Part shown: positions 42,121 to 50,682 of the stretch, in pieces
How positions within the stretch are numbered: the stretch's first letter is position 1
Layout: every line of letters starts with the position of its first letter
Assembly (NCBI RefSeq): GCF_014384905.1
Contig: NZ_JACRSV010000003.1
Location: 248,001 to 312,000, forward strand
DNA length: 64,000 bases
Source of the DNA: Fumia xinanensis
GTDB taxonomy: Bacteria > Bacillota > Clostridia > Oscillospirales > Ruminococcaceae
Direction: 5' to 3'
Made by a program: the position numbers and the translations under genes
The notes under the pieces: model-generated
The model's database searches: none
The model's input: only the letters and a program-made list of their open reading frames with translations
What the model was told of the DNA's origin: nothing

Positions 42121-42160
42121 ACAGCAAAGGCGCTGTAGGAATTTTCCTACGGCGTCTTTT
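42121..42160 (+). promoter_or_regulatory. ANTAR-type antiterminator hairpin and terminator (asnA leader)
   Basis: The stem ACAGC (42121-42125) and GCTGT (42132-42136) encloses the six-base loop AAAGGC, with A at loop position 1 and G at position 4. An intrinsic terminator uses the same bases: 42129-42141 pairs with 42144-42156 (13 bp, two G-T pairs) and runs into TTTT (42157-42160). The two folds exclude each other. ANTAR proteins bind hexaloops with exactly these A1 and G4 positions and so prevent terminator formation. Only one hexaloop hairpin is seen, whereas described ANTAR targets usually have two. Confidence 0.72.
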
Positions 42161-42241
42161 CTATTTCGTTCGGTTTTCCGAGAGAAATACCCGACGGCAC
42201 TGCTGGCGTGGTATCCACAATCAAGAAAGGGAGTATTTGTT

Positions 42242-43249
42242 ATGAGCAAAACTGTTATCCCGCAGGGCTACAAGCCCGCAACCGACCTCTATGAAACTCA
42301 GAGAGCCATTTCCGCCATCAAAGACATTTTTCAGAAGAAGTTGAGTGATGCGTTGAATCTCACACGGGTTTCCGCTCCGCTTTTTGTTGAGGCGGGAACC
42401 GGCGTCAACGATGATTTAAACGGCGTAGAGCGTCCCGTCAGTTTCGATATTATGGAGACAAAGTCTGAGGCGCAGGTCGTTCATTCTCTCGCAAAATGGA
42501 AAAGATTGGCCTTGTATCAATACGGTTTCCAGCCGGGCACCGGTTTATACACCGATATGAACGCTATCCGCCGGGATGAGGAAATGGATAACCTTCATTC
42601 CATCTATGTGGATCAGTGGGACTGGGAAAAAATCCTGCCGGCGGGCAAACGCACCGAGACGTATTTAAAAGAAACGGTACAAACCATTGTCAAGACCGTC
42701 TGTGAGACTCTGGAGGAAGTGAAGAAAAAGTTTCCGTCCATTACAACCACCATCTCCCCTGAAGTCAACTTTGTGACCACCCAAGAGCTGGAAGATATGT
42801 ATCCCGATTGTACCCCGAAGGAGCGGGAGAACAAGTACCTGAAAGACCACAGGACTGCTTTTATCATGCAGATCGGTGGAAAGCTCAAATCCGGCATCAG
42901 GCACGACGGCCGCGCCCCCGATTACGACGACTGGAAATTAAACGGAGATATTGTATTCTGGTCCGACGTTTTGGGATGCGCCTTTGAGGTTTCCTCTATG
43001 GGTATTCGGGTGGATCAAAAGTCCATGGACAGCCAGCTTAGGGAAGCGGACTGCGACGACCGGAGAAGCTGCAAATTCCACAAGATGGTGCTGGACGGCA
43101 CCTTGCCCCTCACCATGGGCGGAGGAATCGGACAGTCGAGAATCTGCATGCTTCTCTTAGGAAAAGCCCACATCGGTGAAGTGCAGTGCTCCATCTGGGA
43201 TAAAGATACCGTGGAATCCTGCAAAAAAGCCTCTATACCGCTTTTATAA
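42242..43249 (+). CDS. asnA: aspartate-ammonia ligase
   Basis: The 335-residue protein is the ammonia-dependent asparagine synthetase: YETQRAISAIKDIFQKKL and LTRVSAPLFV at the N terminus, RDEEMDNLHSIYVDQWDWE in the middle, and GGGIGQSRICMLLLGKAHIGEV at the C terminus. It is class II aminoacyl-tRNA synthetase-like in fold and consumes ATP. AAAGGGAG precedes the ATG. A long leader with the ANTAR-type attenuator controls it; the type III GS gene follows by 44 bases. Confidence 0.97.
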   Translation: MSKTVIPQGYKPATDLYETQRAISAIKDIFQKKLSDALNLTRVSAPLFVEAGTGVNDDLNGVERPVSFDIMETKSEAQVVHSLAKWKRLALYQYGFQPGTGLYTDMNAIRRDEEMDNLHSIYVDQWDWEKILPAGKRTETYLKETVQTIVKTVCETLEEVKKKFPSITTTISPEVNFVTTQELEDMYPDCTPKERENKYLKDHRTAFIMQIGGKLKSGIRHDGRAPDYDDWKLNGDIVFWSDVLGCAFEVSSMGIRVDQKSMDSQLREADCDDRRSCKFHKMVLDGTLPLTMGGGIGQSRICMLLLGKAHIGEVQCSIWDKDTVESCKKASIPLL

Positions 43250-43293
43250 TTTACTGATAATAGAGAAATAACGTAAAGAAAGGGAATTGCGTA

Positions 43294-45384
43294 ATGAAAA
43301 ACTTGCCTGAAAATTTTGGTTCACTGGTATTTAACGACGCCGTCATGCGGGACCGCCTCCCAAAAGAAACCTATAATGCGCTGAAACGGACGATGGAACA
43401 GGGCAAACATCTGGATCCGTCCATTGCCCACATTGTTGCCAACGCCATGAAGGACTGGGCGGTGGAAAAGGGAGTTACCCATTTTACCCACTGGTTTCAG
43501 CCCATGACCGGCACCACTGCTGAAAAGCACGACAGCTTTATCAGTCCGGTGGCGGGCGGCGGAGTGATTATGGAGTTTTCCGGCAAAGAACTCATAAAAG
43601 GCGAGCCCGACGCTTCCAGTTTCCCCTCTGGGGGCCTGCGGGCAACCTTCGAAGCCCGCGGCTACACCGCCTGGGATCCCACTTCTTATGCCTTTATCAA
43701 AGACGATACCCTCTGTATCCCCACTGCTTTCTGCTCCTACAGCGGTGAAGCTCTGGACAAAAAAACCCCTCTGCTGCGCTCGATGGAAGCCTTAAACCGG
43801 CAGGCGCTGCGCATCCTTCGCCTGTTTGGCGACAAGGAGACCGTCCACGTGGACACCACTGTGGGACCGGAGCAGGAGTACTTCCTGGTAGACAAAAAGC
43901 TCTATGAGGAGAGAAAAGACCTTTTATTCTGCGGCAGGACCCTCTTCGGCGCTAAACCTCCCAAGGGCCAGGAACTGGACGATCACTATTTTGGCACCAT
44001 CAAGACGAGAGTTCAGGCCTTTATGAAGGATTTGGACGAGGAGCTTTGGAAGCTGGGCGTTTACGCCAAAACCGAACACAACGAGGTGGCTCCGGCCCAG
44101 CATGAATTAGCCCCTATCTTCACTACGACCAATATCGCCGCCGACCACAACCAGCTGACCATGGAAATGATGAAGAAAGTGGCCGAACGTCACGGCCTCA
44201 CCTGCCTGCTCCACGAGAAACCCTTTGCCGGCGTCAACGGAAGCGGTAAGCACAATAACTGGTCTATCTCCACAAACACCGGCGTCAACCTTTTGGACCC
44301 TGGCGATTCTCCTCGGGAAAACGCGCAGTTTCTGCTGTTTTTGACCGCTGTGGTGAAAGCGGTCGACGAGTATCAGGATTTGCTCCGCGCCTCTGTCGCC
44401 ACCGCCGGAAACGACCACCGCTTGGGCGCAAACGAAGCGCCTCCCGCAATCGTTTCGATGTTCGTGGGCGACGAACTGATGGAGGTGTTAGAGTCTATCA
44501 TGCGGGAAACCGCCTATGAATCCAAAGACAAGGTGGAAATGAAAGTCGGAGTCCATACTTTGCCCCGTTTCATCAAGGACACCACCGATCGGAACCGCAC
44601 CTCCCCCTTTGCCTTTACCGGCAACAAGTTTGAATTTAGAATGCCCGGCTCCAGCCAGTCCATTTCCGGCATTAATATCGTACTCAACACTATCGCGGCG
44701 GAGACGCTGTGCCAGTTTGCTGACGTGTTGGAAGAGTCTAAAGATTTTACATCTGACCTGCACAATTTGGTCAAAGACACGCTGACTTCCCACCGCCGCA
44801 TCCTCTTTAACGGCAACAACTATTCGCCGGAATGGGTGCTGGAAGCGGAAAAACGGGGCCTTCTGAACCTGAAGACCACTGCTGACGCTCTGCCGTATTT
44901 TGTCCACGAAAAGAACGTGGAGCTTTTTGTGAAGCACAAGGTATTTACCGCGGGAGAAATGCACGCCCGGTATGAAATCATGCTGGAAGGCTACTGCAAG
45001 ACGCTGAATATCGAAGCACTGACTATGCTGGAAATGGTGAAGAAAGACATTCTGCCCGCTGTTTCCAATTATTGCAGGGATTTGACCGCTACAGCTCTCC
45101 AGAAAAGACAGCTGTTGCCTGAGTGCTCCTGCGAAGTGGAAGAGGCCTTGGTGAAACGGTTGTCGAAGCTCAGTGCATGCCTCTATCAGAAAAACGACAA
45201 GCTGGAAAAAGCGCTTTTAGACTGCAAGGCTTACACCGATTTGCAGGAACTGGCCAACTACTACCGTGATGTGGTGCTCCTGTCTATGCAGGAGACCCGT
45301 ACCGTGGCCGATGAGCTGGAAACCATTGTTGGCTCCAGCTACTGGCCCTATCCGACCTACTGCGACCTTTTGTTTCACGTATAA
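43294..45384 (+). CDS. glnN: type III glutamine synthetase
   Basis: At 696 residues this is the long GSIII form. Typical motifs are FTHWFQPMTGTTAEKHDSF, FPSGGLRATFEARGYTAWDP, GPEQEYFLVD, KTEHNEVAPAQHELAPIF, and VNGSGKHNNWSI. It makes glutamine from glutamate, ammonia and ATP as a dodecamer. AAAGGGAATTG precedes the ATG. It lies between asnA and purF and has no separate promoter I can see, so it probably shares the attenuated asnA transcript. A second, unrelated-length GS (type I) is at 55953. Confidence 0.97.
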   Translation: MKNLPENFGSLVFNDAVMRDRLPKETYNALKRTMEQGKHLDPSIAHIVANAMKDWAVEKGVTHFTHWFQPMTGTTAEKHDSFISPVAGGGVIMEFSGKELIKGEPDASSFPSGGLRATFEARGYTAWDPTSYAFIKDDTLCIPTAFCSYSGEALDKKTPLLRSMEALNRQALRILRLFGDKETVHVDTTVGPEQEYFLVDKKLYEERKDLLFCGRTLFGAKPPKGQELDDHYFGTIKTRVQAFMKDLDEELWKLGVYAKTEHNEVAPAQHELAPIFTTTNIAADHNQLTMEMMKKVAERHGLTCLLHEKPFAGVNGSGKHNNWSISTNTGVNLLDPGDSPRENAQFLLFLTAVVKAVDEYQDLLRASVATAGNDHRLGANEAPPAIVSMFVGDELMEVLESIMRETAYESKDKVEMKVGVHTLPRFIKDTTDRNRTSPFAFTGNKFEFRMPGSSQSISGINIVLNTIAAETLCQFADVLEESKDFTSDLHNLVKDTLTSHRRILFNGNNYSPEWVLEAEKRGLLNLKTTADALPYFVHEKNVELFVKHKVFTAGEMHARYEIMLEGYCKTLNIEALTMLEMVKKDILPAVSNYCRDLTATALQKRQLLPECSCEVEEALVKRLSKLSACLYQKNDKLEKALLDCKAYTDLQELANYYRDVVLLSMQETRTVADELETIVGSSYWPYPTYCDLLFHV

Positions 45385-45399
45385 GGCGGTAAAACATAG

Positions 45400-46815
45400 A
45401 TGAATAATTGCTTTAGTTCCATGGGGCCTGCCGATGACAAACCCCATGAGGAATGCGGCGTGTTCGGCGCCTACGATCCTGCGGGAAACGACGTGGCCCC
45501 TGCTATTTATTACGGCCTCTTTGCCTTGCAGCACAGAGGCCAGGAAAGCTGCGGCATCGCGGTAGGGGACACTTTGGGACCGAGGCGAATACTGCTTCAC
45601 AAGGATATGGGACTTGTCAGTGAGGTATTCAATGAAGAGCGTTTGCAGAAACTCGGGGGAAATATCGGAGTTGGCCATGTCCGATATTCCACAGCGGGGG
45701 ACAGCAGCCCTCAAAATGCCCAGCCGCTGGTGCTCAACTATATCAAGGGCACCCTCTGCATTGCCCATAATGGAAATTTAGTCAACGCCGTTGAACTTCG
45801 ACGGGAACTGGAACTTTCCGGATCGATCTTTCAGACCAGCGCTGACACCGAAGTCATCGCCTATCATATCGCGAGAGAACGATTAAACGCCAAATCGGCG
45901 GAAGAGGCGGTGGCTTCGGCGATGCAGAAGATCAGCGGGGCCTATTCCCTCATCGTTATGAGTCCGAGAAAACTCATTGGGGTGCGGGATCCCATGGGTT
46001 TTCGGCCTCTCTGTATCGGAAAGCGGGACAGCACCTATTTTCTCGCGTCGGAAAGCTGTGCCTTGGACGCAGTGGGGGCAGAATTTGTCCGAGACGTGGC
46101 CCCCGGCGAAATCGTCACCATCACCGAAACCGGGATTTTTTCGGAATTTCCTCGGGAGAAAGCCACAACGGCACACTGCATCTTTGAGTACATCTACTTT
46201 GCTCGCCCCGACAGCATCATCGACGGCATCGGGGTCTACGAGTCGAGAGTTCGGGCCGGGCGAGAACTTGCCCGGCAGCATCCAGTGGAAGCGGATTTGG
46301 TGGTCGGAGTGCCTGAGTCGGGCAACGATGCGGCGCTGGGGTTTTCCCTGGAATCGGGCATCCCTTACGGCAAGGCTTTCGTCAAGAATAATTACGTAGG
46401 ACGCACCTTTATCAAACCCACGCAGTTAGAGCGGGAATCCAGTGTCCGTATCAAATTGAACGCCCTCAAAAAGGTAGTCTGCGGCAAACGGATCGTCATG
46501 ATCGACGATTCCATCGTCCGTGGGACAACTTGTGCCCAGATTGTCAGTTTGCTGCGAGAGGCGGGAGCCACGGAGGTTCATGTGCGCATCAGCTCACCAC
46601 CATTTAAGCACCCCTGCTATTTTGGCACCGACATTCCTACCGGAGGGCAGCTCATCGCCAACCGGCACAATGAACAGGAAATTTGCACTCTTATTGGGGC
46701 GGACTCGCTGGGATATCTTTCTGTGAAAAGCCTTTCCGAAATCATACAAGGACGGCTTTCCTGCTGCGACGCCTGCTTTTCCGGAAAATATCCGGTTGCG
46801 CGGCCCAAGCATTAA
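45400..46815 (+). CDS. purF: amidophosphoribosyltransferase
   Basis: The 471-residue protein catalyses the first step of purine synthesis, PRPP plus glutamine. The amidotransferase nucleophile is in EECGVFGAYD (Cys19), so an 18-residue propeptide would be removed, as in the Bacillus-type enzyme. The PRPP loop is in RIVMIDDSIVRGTT near 370, and cysteines around GRLSCCDACF suit the 4Fe-4S cluster. It is 15 bases after glnN, so a glutamine-making and a glutamine-using enzyme are co-expressed. Confidence 0.97.
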   Translation: MNNCFSSMGPADDKPHEECGVFGAYDPAGNDVAPAIYYGLFALQHRGQESCGIAVGDTLGPRRILLHKDMGLVSEVFNEERLQKLGGNIGVGHVRYSTAGDSSPQNAQPLVLNYIKGTLCIAHNGNLVNAVELRRELELSGSIFQTSADTEVIAYHIARERLNAKSAEEAVASAMQKISGAYSLIVMSPRKLIGVRDPMGFRPLCIGKRDSTYFLASESCALDAVGAEFVRDVAPGEIVTITETGIFSEFPREKATTAHCIFEYIYFARPDSIIDGIGVYESRVRAGRELARQHPVEADLVVGVPESGNDAALGFSLESGIPYGKAFVKNNYVGRTFIKPTQLERESSVRIKLNALKKVVCGKRIVMIDDSIVRGTTCAQIVSLLREAGATEVHVRISSPPFKHPCYFGTDIPTGGQLIANRHNEQEICTLIGADSLGYLSVKSLSEIIQGRLSCCDACFSGKYPVARPKH

Positions 46816-46846
46816 CTTGCCTTTGCCTCTATTTTGCATACACAGC

Positions 46847-46889
46847 AAAACGTCATCCAAAGGACACTCCTTTGGATGGCGTTTTGTTT
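46847..46889. terminator. terminator between purF and FUSC gene
   Basis: A hairpin of about 18 bp with one mismatch (46847-46864 with 46867-46884) is followed by GTTTT on the plus strand and has an A-rich left side that gives a T tract on the minus strand, so it can serve both convergent genes. Confidence 0.85.
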
Positions 46890-47926
46890 TAAGAAATAGC
46901 CTCGATTTTTCCGGAACCTGGATATTTTTTTGCCCGATCAATCACACACCGCTTGGCAATTCTCTCAATGAGGATTTGGGTAATTTCCAATAAAACCACA
47001 ATGGCAATTCCGCCTAGCAGGCAAAGACAGCGGTTTTCAATAGCAGTGGTCGTATCCAGCAGTACCAGAGAAGCATTGAGAGCGTTTACGGCGTTTACCA
47101 TTTGTTTGTGTTTGTATTCTGGAGCAAAATAACTGAGATAGCCCATGAGCATAATGACCAGCATGGAGTATTGCTGCGGAACCAAGATGCGGAAAACGAT
47201 GATAAAGACACCGATTCCTATGAAGGTCCCCAGGGCACGGTGTTTGATTCGTACCCAGGTTTCCCGGAAAACTGGCTGAGTCAGAGACATGGCGACGATA
47301 CTGATCCACAGCGGTTTTTTCAGCCCCAGCAGTGAGCCAATCAGCACCGCGATGGAAATGCCCATAGCCATACGGAGGATAAACCCCGGGTTGTGCCAAC
47401 TGAGCAAAATCTGCTCTTTAATAGCCCTCCGGTTTTCATCCAGTCCTTTGCGCCGCCACCAGATGAGAGATATGGCGGCGACCAGCGCCCCTCCAGCAAT
47501 GAGGCCTAGAAGCCGTTTGGGAAACTGCTGGGGCGTAACCAATGTTGCCTGGCAAAAGACAAAGGTGAGCAGAAAATTGATGTAAAGCTTGGTTCCAATG
47601 GGTTCGGTGCAGAGACTCATCACTACGGTTATGAAAAGGAACTGAATCGGAAAGGCAAGCCATGGTGAAAGTGCAGAGCATTGGGCGGCAATACCCGCCC
47701 CTGCATATAGCAAAACGATAATACCGGCCATTTTGGTAGGGCGGATACCGGGTGGGCATACGGGAAACATGGTGATTCCGACGCTGATGGCGACGCCGGC
47801 TAAGATGTCGCCCGCGCCAAAAAGTGTTTGATACAGAAAAATAAAAGCAAGGGAAAAAACGAACCGAACCGCGTTTTCGAAAACCAATTTCCCGGTGTGT
47901 TTGAATTGTTCTTTGGATACTGTCAA
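46889..47926 (-). CDS. FUSC-family membrane protein
   Basis: A 345-residue protein with two sets of membrane helices (about 15-150 and 190-320) separated by a short cytoplasmic loop with WWRRKGLDENRRA. The layout, with a repeated helical half and PLWISIVAMSLTQP, fits the FUSC/aromatic acid exporter group; the substrate is unknown. A TTG start at 47926 is preferred because GGAGG sits 7 bases upstream; the frame continues 18 codons further. Confidence 0.78.
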   Translation of the reverse strand: MTVSKEQFKHTGKLVFENAVRFVFSLAFIFLYQTLFGAGDILAGVAISVGITMFPVCPPGIRPTKMAGIIVLLYAGAGIAAQCSALSPWLAFPIQFLFITVVMSLCTEPIGTKLYINFLLTFVFCQATLVTPQQFPKRLLGLIAGGALVAAISLIWWRRKGLDENRRAIKEQILLSWHNPGFILRMAMGISIAVLIGSLLGLKKPLWISIVAMSLTQPVFRETWVRIKHRALGTFIGIGVFIIVFRILVPQQYSMLVIMLMGYLSYFAPEYKHKQMVNAVNALNASLVLLDTTTAIENRCLCLLGGIAIVVLLEITQILIERIAKRCVIDRAKKYPGSGKIEAIS

Positions 47927-48083
47927 TACGATTCCTCCATAAAATTGGGCCTCTACTACGTCCAGAGGTTCCATAATCATTTCAATTATTCTTAAATGAT
48001 AGCAGTTTTTTGAAGGGGTTACAACAACGGTTATTTGTGAATTTTTTCTTAATCCTACTCAATTTTATTGGACAACATAACAA

Positions 48084-48117
48084 AAGGCAGAATTCAGCAT
48101 TTACTGAATTCTGCCTT
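48084..48117 (-). terminator. terminator of tRNA-Ala
   Basis: A perfect 14-bp stem (48084-48097 with 48104-48117) with a 6-base loop; the minus strand then reads TTTGTT. It starts 6 bases after the tRNA 3' end. Confidence 0.8.
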
Positions 48118-48122
48118 CTCAA

Positions 48123-48198
48123 TGGTGGAGACGATCGGACTCGAACCGACTACCTATACGTTGCGAACGTATCGCTCTCCCAGGTGAGCTACGCCCCC
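48123..48198 (-). tRNA. tRNA-Ala (anticodon CGC)
   Basis: The minus strand folds into a 76-base cloverleaf: acceptor GGGGGCG with CGTCTCC (two G-U pairs), D arm GCTC/GAGC, anticodon stem ATACG/CGTAT with loop TTCGCAA (anticodon CGC, codon GCG), T arm GTCGG-TTCGAGT-CCGAT, discriminator A, and encoded CCA. It is an isolated tRNA. Confidence 0.97.
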
Positions 48199-48324
48199 AA
48201 ATCTAACGGAAAATATTATATCACAGTTTTTGGGGTTTGTACAGATAAATTTGGGATTTTTTTATTTTTCTTTAAAAGGTTAGCTCTGGAAATCCTATCT
48301 CCTGATGAAAGAAGACAGGATTTT

Positions 48325-49110
48325 TCAAAATTTGCGGGACTTAAACTGGATGGGAGGAGTGTCTTCTTTCAGTGCCTCAAAACGATAGCCTTTTTCAGTG
48401 TAGTAGTCAATAAGCATTTTAATGCAGTCTACCGCAGTGGTACGCAGTGCGTCGTCGTGCATTAAAATGAGGATTCTGTCATCGTCTCCGCCAGATTTTA
48501 CAATATTTTTAAACATTTTTTCTGCCGGTGTGGGAGTGGCCTTGTCGTCTTTGGCCAGGGCGTTCCAATCGAAAAAGACGTATCCCTGCTCAGCAGTGAT
48601 TTCTTTTACTTTTGCTAAAGTGGAGGCGTCGGCGTTGGAATTATTGCTCCCCCCCGGGAAGCGGAAGATTTTGGGTGTATCCCCGACGATCTCCTGCAGA
48701 TGATTTTGTAGGCGTTCAAAGTCCGCCAGATAGGCATCCGCGTTGGCATAAATCTCTTTGTATTTATGGGAGTAGGAGTGCAGGCCGATACTGTGCCCTT
48801 CATCTACCATGCGCTGGTACAGCATTTTTCCCCGGTCCGTGGTTGCGCCAATTACAAAAAAGGTAGCAGGAATATTTTCTTCCTGCAGCAGGTCCAAAAT
48901 GTCGGCGGTGACGACAGAAGGGCCGTCGTCAAAGGTGAGGTATACGATTTTATCACCGCCTTCCTCCGAAGGCGGAGCGGCGTCCATAGGCTCGGCGGAA
49001 GTACGAACCGTCATAACAGCGGAAAATACGTTAAGGCCGATGGCGACCGTCAGCAAAAATACAATGGTGCCAAACAGTATATTTTTCAGTCGGAAGCTGC
49101 GGATAAACAT
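48325..49110 (-). CDS. membrane-anchored polysaccharide deacetylase (CE4)
   Basis: The 261-residue protein has an N-terminal membrane anchor (about 10-32) and a NodB-homology domain with YLTFDDGPS (catalytic Asp and metal Asp), SIGLHSYSHKY (metal His pair) and FRFPGGSNN. It is likely to deacetylate peptidoglycan or another cell-surface glycan outside the membrane. Its start lies close to an AAGGATC site. Confidence 0.9.
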   Translation of the reverse strand: MFIRSFRLKNILFGTIVFLLTVAIGLNVFSAVMTVRTSAEPMDAAPPSEEGGDKIVYLTFDDGPSVVTADILDLLQEENIPATFFVIGATTDRGKMLYQRMVDEGHSIGLHSYSHKYKEIYANADAYLADFERLQNHLQEIVGDTPKIFRFPGGSNNSNADASTLAKVKEITAEQGYVFFDWNALAKDDKATPTPAEKMFKNIVKSGGDDDRILILMHDDALRTTAVDCIKMLIDYYTEKGYRFEALKEDTPPIQFKSRKF

Positions 49111-49461
49111 AATGATGATCCTTTCACAGTGAAGTAAGGAATAGGCTTTCTAAACTATATGCTAAGAAAAAATTTTTATGTAAAAGAATAACTAGAGGGG
49201 ATCGTTGGCGCGGCTTGCTTTTTACCAAAATTTAAACATAATAAGCAAATCTAATAACAGCAAAAAGCAATTATTATGACAGGCGGCAAAAAAAACTTTC
49301 ATTTTATAAATTAATGGTTTGTAAAACGTATCCGCATGAATAATAGGCATAATAAAGGTTTTATTTGATTTAAATACATTCAAAAGTGGCCGCATAAAAG
49401 TCATGTGATTTATTCTATTTTCACAAATATGCAGGAGATATATTTTTTTCGTTCAAAAATA
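49111..49461. other. gap without visible gene
   Basis: This AT-rich gap lies between the divergent deacetylase and glutamate synthase genes. Apart from likely promoter DNA I see no conserved structure or reading frame of note. Confidence 0.5.
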
Positions 49462-49490
49462 TTGACAGTTTTCAGAGAAAATAGTATAAT
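49462..49490 (+). promoter_or_regulatory. sigma-A promoter of glutamate synthase operon
   Basis: TTGACA (49462-49467) and TATAAT (49485-49490), 17-base spacer, giving a start near 49497, one base before the hexaloop hairpin. Confidence 0.9.
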
Positions 49491-49497
49491 AGGCATC

Positions 49498-49565
49498 GTG
49501 AACAAAGGCGTTCATCAGAGGATACGGAAACCATTGTCCGTACCCTCTGATGGACGCCTTTTTAA
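49498..49565 (+). promoter_or_regulatory. ANTAR-type antiterminator hairpin and terminator (gltB leader)
   Basis: GTGAAC (49498-49503) pairs with GTTCAT (49510-49515, one G-T pair) around the loop AAAGGC (49504-49509), the same loop as in the asnA leader. A long terminator hairpin begins at that loop: 49504 onward pairs with the bases ending at 49563 (AAAGGCG with CGCCTTT, and CATCAGAGG with CCTCTGATG) and runs into TTTTT. The antiterminator and terminator cannot form together. The gene for an ANTAR regulator is in the same gene run at 57291. Confidence 0.75.
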
Positions 49566-49591
49566 TTTGCTTTAGAAAGGGGACAGAATCC

Positions 49592-50680
49592 ATGTTAAAG
49601 GAAGGACAGGTACGCATCCCTTCGGGTTGTGCCATTTCCGGCATTTTTGCCCGAGACGGAAAGCGATTTTCCGGACTTAAAGCGGTACAGTCCATTGCGG
49701 TAATGCACGACCGCAGCAATGGACTGGGAGGCGGCTTTGCAGGATACGGTATTTATCCGGAATATAAAGAGTATTATGCATTCCATGTGTTTTATGACAC
49801 TTTGGAGGCACGTCAGAAATGCGAATGTTTTTTGGAACAGCATTTTGATATCGTGAACCTGTCGAAAATCCCTACTCGGAAGACTCCGAAAATCAAAGAC
49901 GAACCTCTCATCTGGCGGTATTTCCTCTATCCGCTTCCCACAAAGCTCAAGGCGAGCCAGCTTGACGAGCGGGAATTTGTCGCCAAGTGCGTCATCCGCA
50001 TCAACACCCATATCGACGGCGCCTATGTCTTTTCCAGCGGCAAAAACATGGGCGTCTTCAAAGCAGTGGGCTTTCCGGAAGATGTAGGGGATTTCTACCG
50101 GCTGGAGGAGTACGAGGGCTACTGCTGGACGGCCCACGGACGGTATCCCACCAATACCCCCGGCTGGTGGGGCGGGGCCCATCCCTTTGCGATGCTTGAC
50201 TACTCCATCGTCCACAACGGGGAGATTTCCTCCTACGATGCCAATAGGAGGGCTATTGAGATGCATGGTTATCAGTGCAATCTGCTCACCGACACCGAAG
50301 TCATCACCTACATGGTGGATTATTTAAACCGTCGCCAAGGCCTTTCCATGGAAGAGGTGGCCCAGGTCATCGCCGCTCCCTTTTGGAGTACAATTGAATC
50401 AAAGGAGCCGGAAGAGCGGGAAAAGCTCACCTATTTCCGCAATGCATTTGCAAGCTACCTCATCACTGGCCCTTTCTCTATTCTGGTTGGATTCGAGGGC
50501 GGCATGATGGCACTGAATGACCGGCTGAAGCTCCGCTCTATGGTGGCGGCCGAAAAGGGCGATATGTTTTATATTGCCAGTGAAGAAAGCGCCATCCGGG
50601 TCATCGAGCCGGAGTTAGACCGTATCTGGGCTCCCCGCGGGGGAGAACCGGTAATCGTGCGTTTGAAGGGAGGGGAGTAA
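49592..50680 (+). CDS. glutamate synthase amidotransferase domain protein
   Basis: The 362-residue protein is a class II glutamine amidotransferase, the separate N-terminal domain of glutamate synthase. The nucleophile is Cys13 in IPSGCAISGIF, so a 12-residue propeptide is probably removed; later HGRYPTNTPGWWGGAHPF and VHNGEISSY complete the site. It would supply ammonia to the FMN domain protein encoded 2 bases further on. The start at 49592 has AAAGGGG; the frame is open upstream through the terminator. Confidence 0.9.
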   Translation: MLKEGQVRIPSGCAISGIFARDGKRFSGLKAVQSIAVMHDRSNGLGGGFAGYGIYPEYKEYYAFHVFYDTLEARQKCECFLEQHFDIVNLSKIPTRKTPKIKDEPLIWRYFLYPLPTKLKASQLDEREFVAKCVIRINTHIDGAYVFSSGKNMGVFKAVGFPEDVGDFYRLEEYEGYCWTAHGRYPTNTPGWWGGAHPFAMLDYSIVHNGEISSYDANRRAIEMHGYQCNLLTDTEVITYMVDYLNRRQGLSMEEVAQVIAAPFWSTIESKEPEEREKLTYFRNAFASYLITGPFSILVGFEGGMMALNDRLKLRSMVAAEKGDMFYIASEESAIRVIEPELDRIWAPRGGEPVIVRLKGGE

Positions 50681-50682
50681 TT

